Assembly: GCF_017355855.1 (NCBI RefSeq)
Contig: NZ_JAFEWD010000010.1
Span: 62,001-126,000 of the forward strand
Direction: 5' to 3'
Source: Pedobacter sp. SYSU D00535
GTDB lineage: Bacteria; Bacteroidota; Bacteroidia; Sphingobacteriales; Sphingobacteriaceae
DNA length: 64,000 nt
The notes beneath the pieces are model-generated. The model saw only the letters and a list, made by a program, of their open reading frames with translations. It did not search any database and was not told the origin of the DNA. A program made the translations under genes and the position numbers. Of the stretch, positions 18,815-27,236 are shown one piece after another; position 1 is the stretch's first letter; each line of letters opens with the position of its first letter.

Positions 18815-21800
18815 AGAGATTTATACTGATTATATTAACTTTTCTATATGCCACTTATGGCCGTGGTCAAGAAGCTCAGATTACAGCATCGGGTCCTACA
18901 ACTTTTTGCGAAGGAGGTTCAGTAGTATTAACAGCGAGCCAAGGTTCAAGTTATTTGTGGAATAACGGAGCCACCGGCCAATCTATTACGGTAAATCGAT
19001 CAGGAAATTACGCAGTTACAGTTTCAGGAACTGGATGGACTTCTTCCGCTTCAATTAGGGTAACGGTAAATCCGATTCCTCTTGGTGAAGTGACTGTTAT
19101 ACGTGATAACGCAATGTTAGTCTGGGAGTTTACCTTTGACAAGGAAGGGAATATCTATGTTATTGATGGGACGAATGACAGAGTAGTAAAATGGAGACCA
19201 AATGAAGCTACCGGAGTTATTGTAGCAGGAGGGCATGGTCGCGGAAACGGTTTGCACCAACTTCATCAGCCCCAGTCGGCCGTCGTTGATAATGCTGGAA
19301 ATATTTTTATTGTCGACCACGGTAATGACAGAATTGTAAAGTGGACTCCGAACACATCATCTGGGCAAATTGTAGTACAGGGTGCACCGAATAGTCCATT
19401 GTTTGCAAATCCAAAAGGAATTACCATTGACGCTTCCGGAAACTTATATGTCGCGGATGTAAATAATCACCGGATAGCGAAGATCAATCCGACTATGGGC
19501 ACCGTGGTGACGGTGGCTGGTGGCAACGGGCAGGGATATTGGCCTAATCAGCTTTTTAATCCTGCTGATGTCGAGCTGGATTCGAAAGGGAATCTATATA
19601 TCCTAGACGTGGGGAATTACCGGATTCAGAAGTGGGTACCCGGTGAATTAACTGGTACGACAGTTGCCGGTGGAAATGGACAAGGTTCTGCTCTCAATCA
19701 ATTCGGTCTTACCTTTGGTTTTGATCTTGACGAGAACGACAACATTTATATCCAAGACGCATACCGAACATTAAAATGGATACCAGGAGCTCCGGAGGCT
19801 CAGTTGGTATATAAATCAGGAGCAAACAATGCGTATCACGTAGCATTAGACAACGAACAAAATATCTTTATCGAACAGAGGTTTAATGCCCTTCGTAAGC
19901 TAGTAAATGAGCCAATAATTAGAGCAGAGGGGCCTACAGAGTTATGTGCAGGCAAGTCTGTCACATTATCGGCTCCATATAGGGGGCAGAACAACGGACC
20001 ATATACATACAAATGGAGTAACGAAAAGGAAGGCTCTGTTATCGTGGTGAACGTCCCTGGTAAATACACCTGTACAGTTATCAATGAGTACGGGTGTTCT
20101 GTCATTTCAAATGAAATTGAGGTAACCACTATTCAAAAGCCTTTAATTACAGGCCCGGAGGTAATTTGCCCTGGGGAGACAATAACATTAAGTGCACCTC
20201 CAGGCTATACTTACTTTTGGAGTAATGGAAAAACAGAACAATCCATCCCTGTAAATTCCGTGGGAGACTATTCTGTTACTGTAACGAATGCTCTCGGCTG
20301 CTCCTTAACCTCGGATACGAAAAGGGTGACCGACGTTCCTCTCCTCTTATCGCCAACGATTACTCTGACCGGTTCTTTATGTACAAATAACTTAAGTTTG
20401 ATAACAAATAACAATTCTGACTTTAGTAGATGGTTTAAGGACGGTGTGGAGATAGGGAAAGGCGGGGCGATCAGTGTGTCCAGCCCGGGTGTTTATACCG
20501 TTAAAGTTGTGAACCCTTGCGGGCCGCAACTAACATCCGAACCAGTAACAATACATCCTCCTATTGTGCCTGCTCCCCTTATCACTGCCAACGGCACTTT
20601 TCCTATATGTGCGGGAACTTCTGTCAAGATTACTGCCGACGCATCAGAGGAAGAAGCACTTACGATTCATTGGTTCCGGAACGGAAAGAAGTATGCGAGT
20701 GGTAAAAACTTTATTGATGTAAAGCTCCCCGGGGAATATACAGCGAAAAGGACAACAGAATGTGGTAGCTCCAATTTTTCTAACCAGCTCAACGTGACGG
20801 TTGATTATAAGCTTCGAGCTAAGAAGTCTCATTTCGACGATATCGACAAAACGGTCCCTGAATACGACTACGACGCAACTGATACCCAGCAGAAGGAAGA
20901 GATGCTGGCCGAGATTGAAGATGCGTGTGAGGGACAGGCGGATGTGTGGATGCGTAATTTGGCTTCCGCGGGCCTCAGTTCTATCCAACAGACCGAACTT
21001 CGCGCAAAACTGGTGGCAATTTGTAAAGCAGGTGGAGACTTTGAGCACGGCATGGGCTCCAGCACGTTGCCTCCCGGCGCTACCGGCCCGATTCCTTCCA
21101 GCTTCGCCGATGCGATTAGACAATACGCTCCAAATGGCGTATTCACGGCCCAGCTTAATCCATGGTTGCTTGATTCTCCTTATCCCTACGACAAGCAGCC
21201 AAGTCTTTCCGGTAAGGAGATAGGAAGCAGCAGTGCAGAGATCTGTACCCGTCTACAGGAATTAAAACAGGCTTGCGGAAATCCCGCAAGTACTACAGAG
21301 TTCTATAATTGCCTTAGTCAGAAATATGAGGAAGCACTGAACATAACCGAGGAGGAATTCGCGGACCTGCTGAAGTCCTGTGACAGGTGTAATTATATCC
21401 TGAATGCCTCTATGCCTTTGCCGGCGTTTCTTGATCCGTATTCTAAAGGATGTATCACCAAGGCAGAGTTTAACCAGGCAGTTAGTGAATTGACAGGTCA
21501 GGTTCCCGGTCTGACAACCGCGGATGTAAATTACGAACAGATATTTGCAAATTACCTGAATCACAAATGGGGCTTCAGTATAGCATTCCACGTGTATCAG
21601 GATTATGCGGCGCTCCCTGATAACACCAGCAAGCTGTTATGCAATCAACCTGCCTTTCCAGGAGTCTTCGACGATGACTACGCAGATTTTAAAAAGGAGA
21701 TAGAACTGGCTGTCGGAAACGGAAGGCAAGATTATTCTAAATATATTCCGGAGATCCGCAAAAAAGCGATGCTGGAATACACTAATGTATGCTCTTCTGC

Positions 21801-24800
21801 GAAACCTTATGTAAATCTTACAGAAACCACCAAGACATATCATTACACATTATACTATTACGATCAGGCAGATAATCTGGTGAGAACCGTACCTCCCGAG
21901 GGGGTATCATTTCTGAATAGCGATCAGATAAAGATGGCTGAGAGATATCGGGAAAAGGATCTCGCAGTATGTGCATACAATGGGCCAACGTCTAATAGCA
22001 CCTTGTCTCTCGCGCAACAGTCCTTGAATACCATCATTTCAAGCAGCGCAACAAACAATACTGATGCAGCTATCGAGCTCTGGATGTATGATCAAAATGC
22101 TACGGGTGCACAAACCATTATTACTGCAGAAAAGCAGTATATGGTGCAGGTGTGCCTGGGTAACGGTAAAATCAATGCTGATATTTACACTATGCAGCCC
22201 GACGGAGTGGAAGGTGTGATAATTAGCAGGTCAAACCATATTAGCGGAAGTATCGGAACGCAGACACTTTTCAATTGGCACCACGTAGTGGTAAGAGGAA
22301 AGGACCTTGCTTCGGGTGAACTTGAACTCTGGCTAAACGGGCGCAAAGTAGATGGTACCAGTACCACTGGTGAAACGGGATGCGGTTGGGAAATAAGCAC
22401 CAGTCCTCTTGTACTGCCTCAGTTTATAGGCAACTTAAAGCACCTGCGCGTTTACAACCGGAGACTGGGGGATCAGGAGATCATCAACAATGCTGAAAGT
22501 GCTTGTTTTAACGCAAAAAGCATCGAGCAGCTGGCCTGGCATCGATTTAATATTCCGGACGAAATACTCGCCGGCGGAAGTACCAGTACCCTTGAACAAA
22601 GGTTTGAGCCAGTGTACCCTGATCACACGCTGGCTACAACCTACGCCTATAACAGCACCAACCAGGTAGTGCAACAGGTCACACCAGACGGTGGAACTTC
22701 ACGATTTTGGTACGATGATCTGAGTCGCCTGGTAGTGTCGCAGAACGAGAAGCAGCGAAAGGATACAGATAACGGAAAGGCGTTGTATAGCTATACGAAA
22801 TACGACGATCTGGGCCGCATTACGGAAGTCGGAGAGCGAAGGATGCTCACTACGGGATTTGAAGATCCTTCCTTTGTCAGCAAAGATAAATACCTGGCTT
22901 TCCTGAATGATGCTGCCGGAAGTAACCAGCAGATCACTCAAACTATTTATGACAATGCTCCTGGAGCTGAAAACGGTCCTGGGCTTCATACCGCTCTAGC
23001 TCAAAATAATCTCCGCAAGAGGGTAGCAGCAAGTGTTTATCGCGACACGCCCGAAAGCGCGGATATCAACGCCACCTACTATGACTACGATCTTAATGGT
23101 AACGTAAAAAGCTTATGGCAGCAGGTAAACGGCCTCGGCCTGAAAAAAATCGATTATGAGTACGACTTGGTAAGTGGCAAAGTAAATAAGGTATTTTACC
23201 AGAAAGGACAGGATGACCGATTCTATTATCAATATAAGTACGATGCGGAAAACAGGCTAACAGAAGTATGGAACGGCGTGGATCCAGCTAACCCTAAACA
23301 GGTGGCGTCATACCAGTACTATTACCACGGGCCGCTGGCAAGGACTGAATTGGGCGGCTTGCAAGACAAAGTGCAAGGGCTCGACTACGCATATACACTA
23401 CAAGGCTGGCTAAAGGGAGTAAATTCGTATGCCCTCAATCCTTCTGCAGATATAGGAGCCGACGGAAATTTTATGCCGAAAGACGTAATGGCTTATTCGC
23501 TGGGTTATTATAACGCAGATTATAAGCCTATTGGCGGCACTACCTCTAAAGCCTTCGCAATCAGTTATCAGGCAGGAACGAATGAGCTTGGCAGGAACTT
23601 GTACAACGGAAATATCAGCAATACCACTGTTGCATTGAGTAAGTTCAGAAATGGCGATCCGGTGGGTTACTCTTACCGTTACGACCAGCTAAACCGTTTG
23701 AAACAAATGAGGCAGACGGGCTTTGCTGCAAGTGCCAGCAGCTGGACAACCGATGCCGCCAACGAAGCCTATAGGGAGAATATCACTTATGATGGCAATG
23801 GTAATATCCTCAGCTTTTTAAGGTATGGTTCAGGCGATGGGAAACCAGTCGCAATGGACAACTTGAACTATGCTTACAGCAGGGATGCAGCGGGGAGACT
23901 ACAGAATAACCGCTTACGGCATGTTACTGATAATGTGTCTGCTGGAAGTTATGCTGAAGATATCGATAATCAGTCGCCGGACAATTATTCCTACGATGAT
24001 ATTGGTAACCTGGTTAAGGATACAGAAGGTGGTATCGATAAAATTGACTGGACAGTTTACGGAAAGATCAGGAGCATCAAAAAGACGGATGGTACTGTGA
24101 TCGCCTATAGCTACGATCCTTCAGGTAACCGTGTAAGCAAGACTTTGGGCGGGCAAACCAGTTATTACGTTCGCGATGCGCAGGGGAATAATCTGGGCTT
24201 ATACGAGAAATCAGGTAGCCAGTTGTTCTGGCGTGAGCAGGTGCTGTATGGAAGTTCAAGGGTGGGGATGTTCAGGCCCGACCTGGATCTCAACGGAGAG
24301 CAGAAAGCTACTGCCTGGTCCTTATGGGATAACCACGCCAACCTGCAGCAATATGAGCTGACGAACCATTTAGGAAACGTAATGTCTGTGATCTCTGGCC
24401 GACGTTTTGGTAGCCTGGGTAATTATACCGCAGATGTGGTTTCTCAGCAGGATTACTATCCGTTTGGGATGATCCAGCCTGGAAGAAGCTTTAGCTCCGG
24501 TGGTTACAGATACGGCTTTAATGGTAAGGAGAATGATAATGAGGTGAAGGGAGAAGGGAATCAGCAGGATTATGGGATGAGGATCTATGATCCGAGGTTG
24601 GGGCGCTTTTTGAGTGAAGATCCTTTGACAAGAAAGTACTCCTTTTTGACACCCTATCAGTTCGCGAGCAACTCTCCTATTATGGGTATCGACGAAGACG
24701 GCGGGGAGTTGAAGTATTACAACATCGACTGGGTGACTAGAAATGGTAAAAGTCAACTTTCGATTGCGAACCAGATCAAAACCGATAATGTGGCCTTAGG

Positions 24801-25455
24801 AGTTGTACTACGCCTTTCAAATGGATTGTTCTCTCAAGATATTAAACTAGGTGATCTTAACTACTCTACGCTGGGATTAAGTGCATTTGTGGTAGGCTAC
24901 AACGGTCAGTGGAAAGTTTTACCTAGTAGTATCGACCCTACTAATCTTCCCAATTTGAATGACCCGATCTGGGAAACTTTCGAGAGTCCGAGCGATTACA
25001 AGAGCCGAATTTATAACAATGCGCAAAATCTTATTGAAGGAGTATCTGCTTTATCAGATTTAAGAGATGTATATAAAACTCTTAAAAATCCAGTCAATAA
25101 AAGCAAATTGAATGCAAATGAAGTTAATAGTATACTTGCAAATAAATACAGCAAGAATAGGCCTAAGTATGGAAAAAATCAGGTTGAGGAGGTATGGGAG
25201 GCTGCTAAGGATGCAGATGGGAAAGTTTATGATCCAAATACCGGTCGCGAACTTTTCTGGGATAAGTCCAAAAAGCGGAATGGACAATGGGATATGGGAC
25301 ATAAACCAAAGTACAAGTATAAGGACGAACTAGAGCGTTTAAGACGTGGTGAAATTACGGAAGAGCAGTTCTTAAAGAATTACAAAGAATCAAAGAATTA
25401 TCGACCAGAAGGTGTCAGTGAAAATAGGTCTAGAAAGTATGATAAGAAAAAATAA
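18811..25455 (+). CDS. Rhs-repeat polymorphic toxin with GH-E (HNH/Endo VII) nuclease tip
   Basis: 2214 residues with an N-terminal signal peptide. In order: an Ig-like domain (about 30-90), NHL-type beta-propeller repeats (about 100-370, for example NIYVIDGTNDRVVKW), Ig-like modules starting with (I/L)CxGxxVT-type strands (about 375-640), a helical Cys-containing part (about 690-1020), a LamG-like jelly roll (about 1075-1225, DAAIELWMYD ... WHHVVVRG), YD repeats (about 1260-1870), and the Rhs core (about 1880-1965, DPRLGRFLSEDPLT, YQFASNSPIMGIDEDG). The variable tip ends in VYDPNTGRELFWD, GQWDMGHKPKYKY and NYRPEGVSENRSRKY, the signature of the GH-E nuclease family (PF14410), a predicted DNase. 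The A+T-rich tip differs from the YD body, as expected for swapped toxin modules. Confidence 0.9.
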   Translation: MKRFILIILTFLYATYGRGQEAQITASGPTTFCEGGSVVLTASQGSSYLWNNGATGQSITVNRSGNYAVTVSGTGWTSSASIRVTVNPIPLGEVTVIRDNAMLVWEFTFDKEGNIYVIDGTNDRVVKWRPNEATGVIVAGGHGRGNGLHQLHQPQSAVVDNAGNIFIVDHGNDRIVKWTPNTSSGQIVVQGAPNSPLFANPKGITIDASGNLYVADVNNHRIAKINPTMGTVVTVAGGNGQGYWPNQLFNPADVELDSKGNLYILDVGNYRIQKWVPGELTGTTVAGGNGQGSALNQFGLTFGFDLDENDNIYIQDAYRTLKWIPGAPEAQLVYKSGANNAYHVALDNEQNIFIEQRFNALRKLVNEPIIRAEGPTELCAGKSVTLSAPYRGQNNGPYTYKWSNEKEGSVIVVNVPGKYTCTVINEYGCSVISNEIEVTTIQKPLITGPEVICPGETITLSAPPGYTYFWSNGKTEQSIPVNSVGDYSVTVTNALGCSLTSDTKRVTDVPLLLSPTITLTGSLCTNNLSLITNNNSDFSRWFKDGVEIGKGGAISVSSPGVYTVKVVNPCGPQLTSEPVTIHPPIVPAPLITANGTFPICAGTSVKITADASEEEALTIHWFRNGKKYASGKNFIDVKLPGEYTAKRTTECGSSNFSNQLNVTVDYKLRAKKSHFDDIDKTVPEYDYDATDTQQKEEMLAEIEDACEGQADVWMRNLASAGLSSIQQTELRAKLVAICKAGGDFEHGMGSSTLPPGATGPIPSSFADAIRQYAPNGVFTAQLNPWLLDSPYPYDKQPSLSGKEIGSSSAEICTRLQELKQACGNPASTTEFYNCLSQKYEEALNITEEEFADLLKSCDRCNYILNASMPLPAFLDPYSKGCITKAEFNQAVSELTGQVPGLTTADVNYEQIFANYLNHKWGFSIAFHVYQDYAALPDNTSKLLCNQPAFPGVFDDDYADFKKEIELAVGNGRQDYSKYIPEIRKKAMLEYTNVCSSAKPYVNLTETTKTYHYTLYYYDQADNLVRTVPPEGVSFLNSDQIKMAERYREKDLAVCAYNGPTSNSTLSLAQQSLNTIISSSATNNTDAAIELWMYDQNATGAQTIITAEKQYMVQVCLGNGKINADIYTMQPDGVEGVIISRSNHISGSIGTQTLFNWHHVVVRGKDLASGELELWLNGRKVDGTSTTGETGCGWEISTSPLVLPQFIGNLKHLRVYNRRLGDQEIINNAESACFNAKSIEQLAWHRFNIPDEILAGGSTSTLEQRFEPVYPDHTLATTYAYNSTNQVVQQVTPDGGTSRFWYDDLSRLVVSQNEKQRKDTDNGKALYSYTKYDDLGRITEVGERRMLTTGFEDPSFVSKDKYLAFLNDAAGSNQQITQTIYDNAPGAENGPGLHTALAQNNLRKRVAASVYRDTPESADINATYYDYDLNGNVKSLWQQVNGLGLKKIDYEYDLVSGKVNKVFYQKGQDDRFYYQYKYDAENRLTEVWNGVDPANPKQVASYQYYYHGPLARTELGGLQDKVQGLDYAYTLQGWLKGVNSYALNPSADIGADGNFMPKDVMAYSLGYYNADYKPIGGTTSKAFAISYQAGTNELGRNLYNGNISNTTVALSKFRNGDPVGYSYRYDQLNRLKQMRQTGFAASASSWTTDAANEAYRENITYDGNGNILSFLRYGSGDGKPVAMDNLNYAYSRDAAGRLQNNRLRHVTDNVSAGSYAEDIDNQSPDNYSYDDIGNLVKDTEGGIDKIDWTVYGKIRSIKKTDGTVIAYSYDPSGNRVSKTLGGQTSYYVRDAQGNNLGLYEKSGSQLFWREQVLYGSSRVGMFRPDLDLNGEQKATAWSLWDNHANLQQYELTNHLGNVMSVISGRRFGSLGNYTADVVSQQDYYPFGMIQPGRSFSSGGYRYGFNGKENDNEVKGEGNQQDYGMRIYDPRLGRFLSEDPLTRKYSFLTPYQFASNSPIMGIDEDGGELKYYNIDWVTRNGKSQLSIANQIKTDNVALGVVLRLSNGLFSQDIKLGDLNYSTLGLSAFVVGYNGQWKVLPSSIDPTNLPNLNDPIWETFESPSDYKSRIYNNAQNLIEGVSALSDLRDVYKTLKNPVNKSKLNANEVNSILANKYSKNRPKYGKNQVEEVWEAAKDADGKVYDPNTGRELFWDKSKKRNGQWDMGHKPKYKYKDELERLRRGEITEEQFLKNYKESKNYRPEGVSENRSRKYDKKK

Positions 25456-25456
25456 T

Positions 25457-25930
25457 ATGGAGGAAATTTTAAGATTTATCAAGGAACGGAATATACCAAT
25501 GGTTAAGAAACATATTGGCAAGGCAGATAGACAAGCTGTTGACAGTTATGGGGATTCAGCAGTTCACCTTGCGGTTTTAGAAGAAAGTCATGATATCTTG
25601 CACCTCCTTATCCAAAATGGATTTCCCGTAAACTTGAGGAATGAGGAAGGTAAAACACCCCTCCACTTTTGTGCGGAATATAATCTTCTCAATCTCGCGG
25701 AAATGATTTTGAATGCCGGAGGCGACTTGTCGATTCAAGACAACTATGGTAATCAACCGTTATGGACCGCCGTATTCAACGTGAAAGGACGGCTTACACA
25801 TTTGGCGCTCGTAAGGCGTTTTCTAGTCGCGGGAGCTGATAGAGATCATAAGAATCACGCAGGAATGACTCCCATTTTGTTTGCGAAAAGGGTTGGCTAT
25901 TTGCCTCTTGTGTCGTTGCTAGAAAACTAG
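25457..25930 (+). CDS. Ankyrin-repeat protein, likely immunity protein to the GH-E toxin
   Basis: The start is taken as ATG 25457, one base after the toxin stop; the longer frame from 25412 would overlap the toxin. The 157 residues form about four ankyrin repeats (GDSAVHLAVLEESHDILHLL, GKTPLHFCAEYNLLNLAEMI, GNQPLWTAVFNVKG, GMTPILFAKRVGYLPL). There is no signal peptide, so it is cytoplasmic, where an immunity protein must meet the nuclease. Ankyrin proteins are a known class of immunity protein directly 3' of polymorphic toxins. The repeat fold is clear; the immunity role rests on position. Confidence 0.8.
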   Translation: MEEILRFIKERNIPMVKKHIGKADRQAVDSYGDSAVHLAVLEESHDILHLLIQNGFPVNLRNEEGKTPLHFCAEYNLLNLAEMILNAGGDLSIQDNYGNQPLWTAVFNVKGRLTHLALVRRFLVAGADRDHKNHAGMTPILFAKRVGYLPLVSLLEN

Positions 25931-25935
25931 GAAAT

Positions 25936-26403
25936 ATGGGAGGTGTGAAAGTTTATCTATTGTTTTTCTTGCATTTAGTTTCTTGCATTAACGTTGAGAA
26001 CCGGGAGCAGACGCGCTCCTCGCGAAAGATATATGTATTTAAACTTGATCATCAAAAGAAATCGTCCAACTTAATTACAGGTTTAATGATGGAAGGAGAC
26101 GTCGTTACAACTTTGTATTTAGACTCGCTATATTTTAGGCCCACAACTAGCGTTACTAGAATTGTCAAAGACAGTAGAACTGTTCTTTTTTTACGTTCTA
26201 TATCTTCTGATAATTTGAAGCTCCTTAATACTTCAATGAAGTGCGATTGCGTTGATCGAACGACCAGCGAATATGTAATTAAGATTGTAGAAGGGGAAGA
26301 TGTTCAGGAGTTTAAATTTAAAGAGATTTATGGATGTCCGCCACGCAGCCAATGTTCTTTCTTTGATCAGTTGAGGGATTGCTTTATAAGACTCCCGTCG
26401 TGA
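25936..26403 (+). CDS. Putative lipoprotein downstream of the ankyrin immunity gene
   Basis: 155 residues starting 5 bp after the ankyrin gene, so probably co-transcribed. The N-terminus KVYLLFFLHLVSC is a lipoprotein signal with lipobox LVSC. The mature chain has a short basic stretch and a C-terminal part with four cysteines in a CDC and CPPRSQC arrangement. No family recognised. It could be a second, envelope-side protective protein or an unrelated last gene of the operon. Confidence 0.55.
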   Translation: MGGVKVYLLFFLHLVSCINVENREQTRSSRKIYVFKLDHQKKSSNLITGLMMEGDVVTTLYLDSLYFRPTTSVTRIVKDSRTVLFLRSISSDNLKLLNTSMKCDCVDRTTSEYVIKIVEGEDVQEFKFKEIYGCPPRSQCSFFDQLRDCFIRLPS

Positions 26404-26414
26404 TCCGCAGCTTG

Positions 26415-26470
26415 TTCGGCATATTCCCTCTGCACTTCGAACTAAGTAATAAAAAGGGATTTGCAATCCC
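26415..26470. repeat. Dual-hairpin repeat, copy 1 (degenerate)
   Basis: Contains TTCGGCAT...CTTCGAA, a decayed form of the first hairpin, and the perfect palindrome GGGATT-TGC-AATCCC (26456-26470). It lies just after the lipoprotein stop and aligns with the copies at 26538 and 26645. Confidence 0.6.
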
Positions 26471-26537
26471 GCTAAACGAATAGATGATGAGATGAAATTA
26501 GGAAATGGTATTTAGCCCAATAAAAGAATGGTTGCTG

Positions 26538-26594
26538 TTCGACATGTTCTGAAAGGCATGTCGAATTAAGAGATAAAGAGGGATTTGTAATCCC
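26538..26594. repeat. Dual-hairpin repeat, copy 2
   Basis: Two inverted repeats in a fixed arrangement: TTCGACATG (26538-26546) with CATGTCGAA (26557-26565), then GGGATT-TGT-AATCCC (26580-26594). The trailing sequence GGAGATTG...AAAAAATGATGA is also shared with copy 3, so the full unit is about 107 bp. Confidence 0.8.
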
Positions 26595-26644
26595 GGTAGT
26601 AGGAGATTGCTTTACAGGTAGCAAAAAATGATGACTTGTTGCTG

Positions 26645-26701
26645 TTCGACATGTTCTGAAAGGTATGTCGAACTAAGAGATAAAGAGGGATTTTTAATCC
26701 C
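26645..26701. repeat. Dual-hairpin repeat, copy 3
   Basis: Nearly identical to copy 2 and exactly 107 bp further: TTCGACATG (26645-26653) with TATGTCGAA (26664-26672), then GGGATT-TTT-AATCCC (26687-26701), followed by GGAGATTGG...AAAAAAATGATGA. Confidence 0.8.
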
Positions 26702-27079
26702 GATATTAATTTAAGGGGAGATTGGATTGCGGTTAACAAAAAAATGATGAGCTAAAAAAGCAGAAGAGAATTTTATCACATAAAGAAGCTATTAGGAGCA
26801 GAGCGTTGCACTTACAGCTTGCAAGAGCAGTTCGGGCAGTATTTTTTTAGGCGAATTGTTCAAAAAAGTTGGCATTTGCAAAAAAAAAAAACACAAGTAG
26901 AACAAGGCGCTGAGGGTTATCCGGAAGAGTGAAACTCGTGCTAACTGGAAACTTGCTTTCCAAATAGTCAAAATGAACTAGAACAACTTTAAGAAAGATA
27001 CTTATCAAAATGGAAAAAAAGCAGAACGGGCAAGTGGTGGCCATAGATACGGTCGCAGTCACCTTAAGAACCGGTGCTG
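26702..27079. other. Non-coding stretch between dual-hairpin repeats
   Basis: No supported gene. It is A-rich, with a 12-A run near 26880. A 33-codon frame from ATG 27010 runs into repeat copy 4 and resembles nothing known. The stretch looks like a scar region downstream of the Rhs tip and immunity genes. Confidence 0.4.
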
Positions 27080-27135
27080 TTCAACATCTTCTGGCAAGTA
27101 TGTTCAAGTGAGAAGTAGAAAGGAATTTGTAATCC
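27080..27135. repeat. Dual-hairpin repeat, copy 4 (degenerate)
   Basis: TTCAACATCTTCTGGCAAGTA and the following TGTTCAAG recall the first hairpin; GGAATTTGTAATCCC recalls the second. The order and spacing are those of copies 1-3 but with more substitutions. Confidence 0.55.
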
Positions 27136-27236
27136 CTAGAACAGATAACAGATAAATGCCGAAAGAAAAGGTAGAAAAGGGATTTATTAAAAGAAAATAA
27201 ATTAAGAGGGAAACTGGAAAGACATTTATTACAATC

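Noticed and set aside
18811-25455. T9SS export of the Rhs toxin
   Set aside because: The C-terminus is the GH-E nuclease; no type A or type B sorting domain is present.
27010-27111. 33-codon frame between repeat copies
   Set aside because: Runs into repeat copy 4, no similarity, too short to support.
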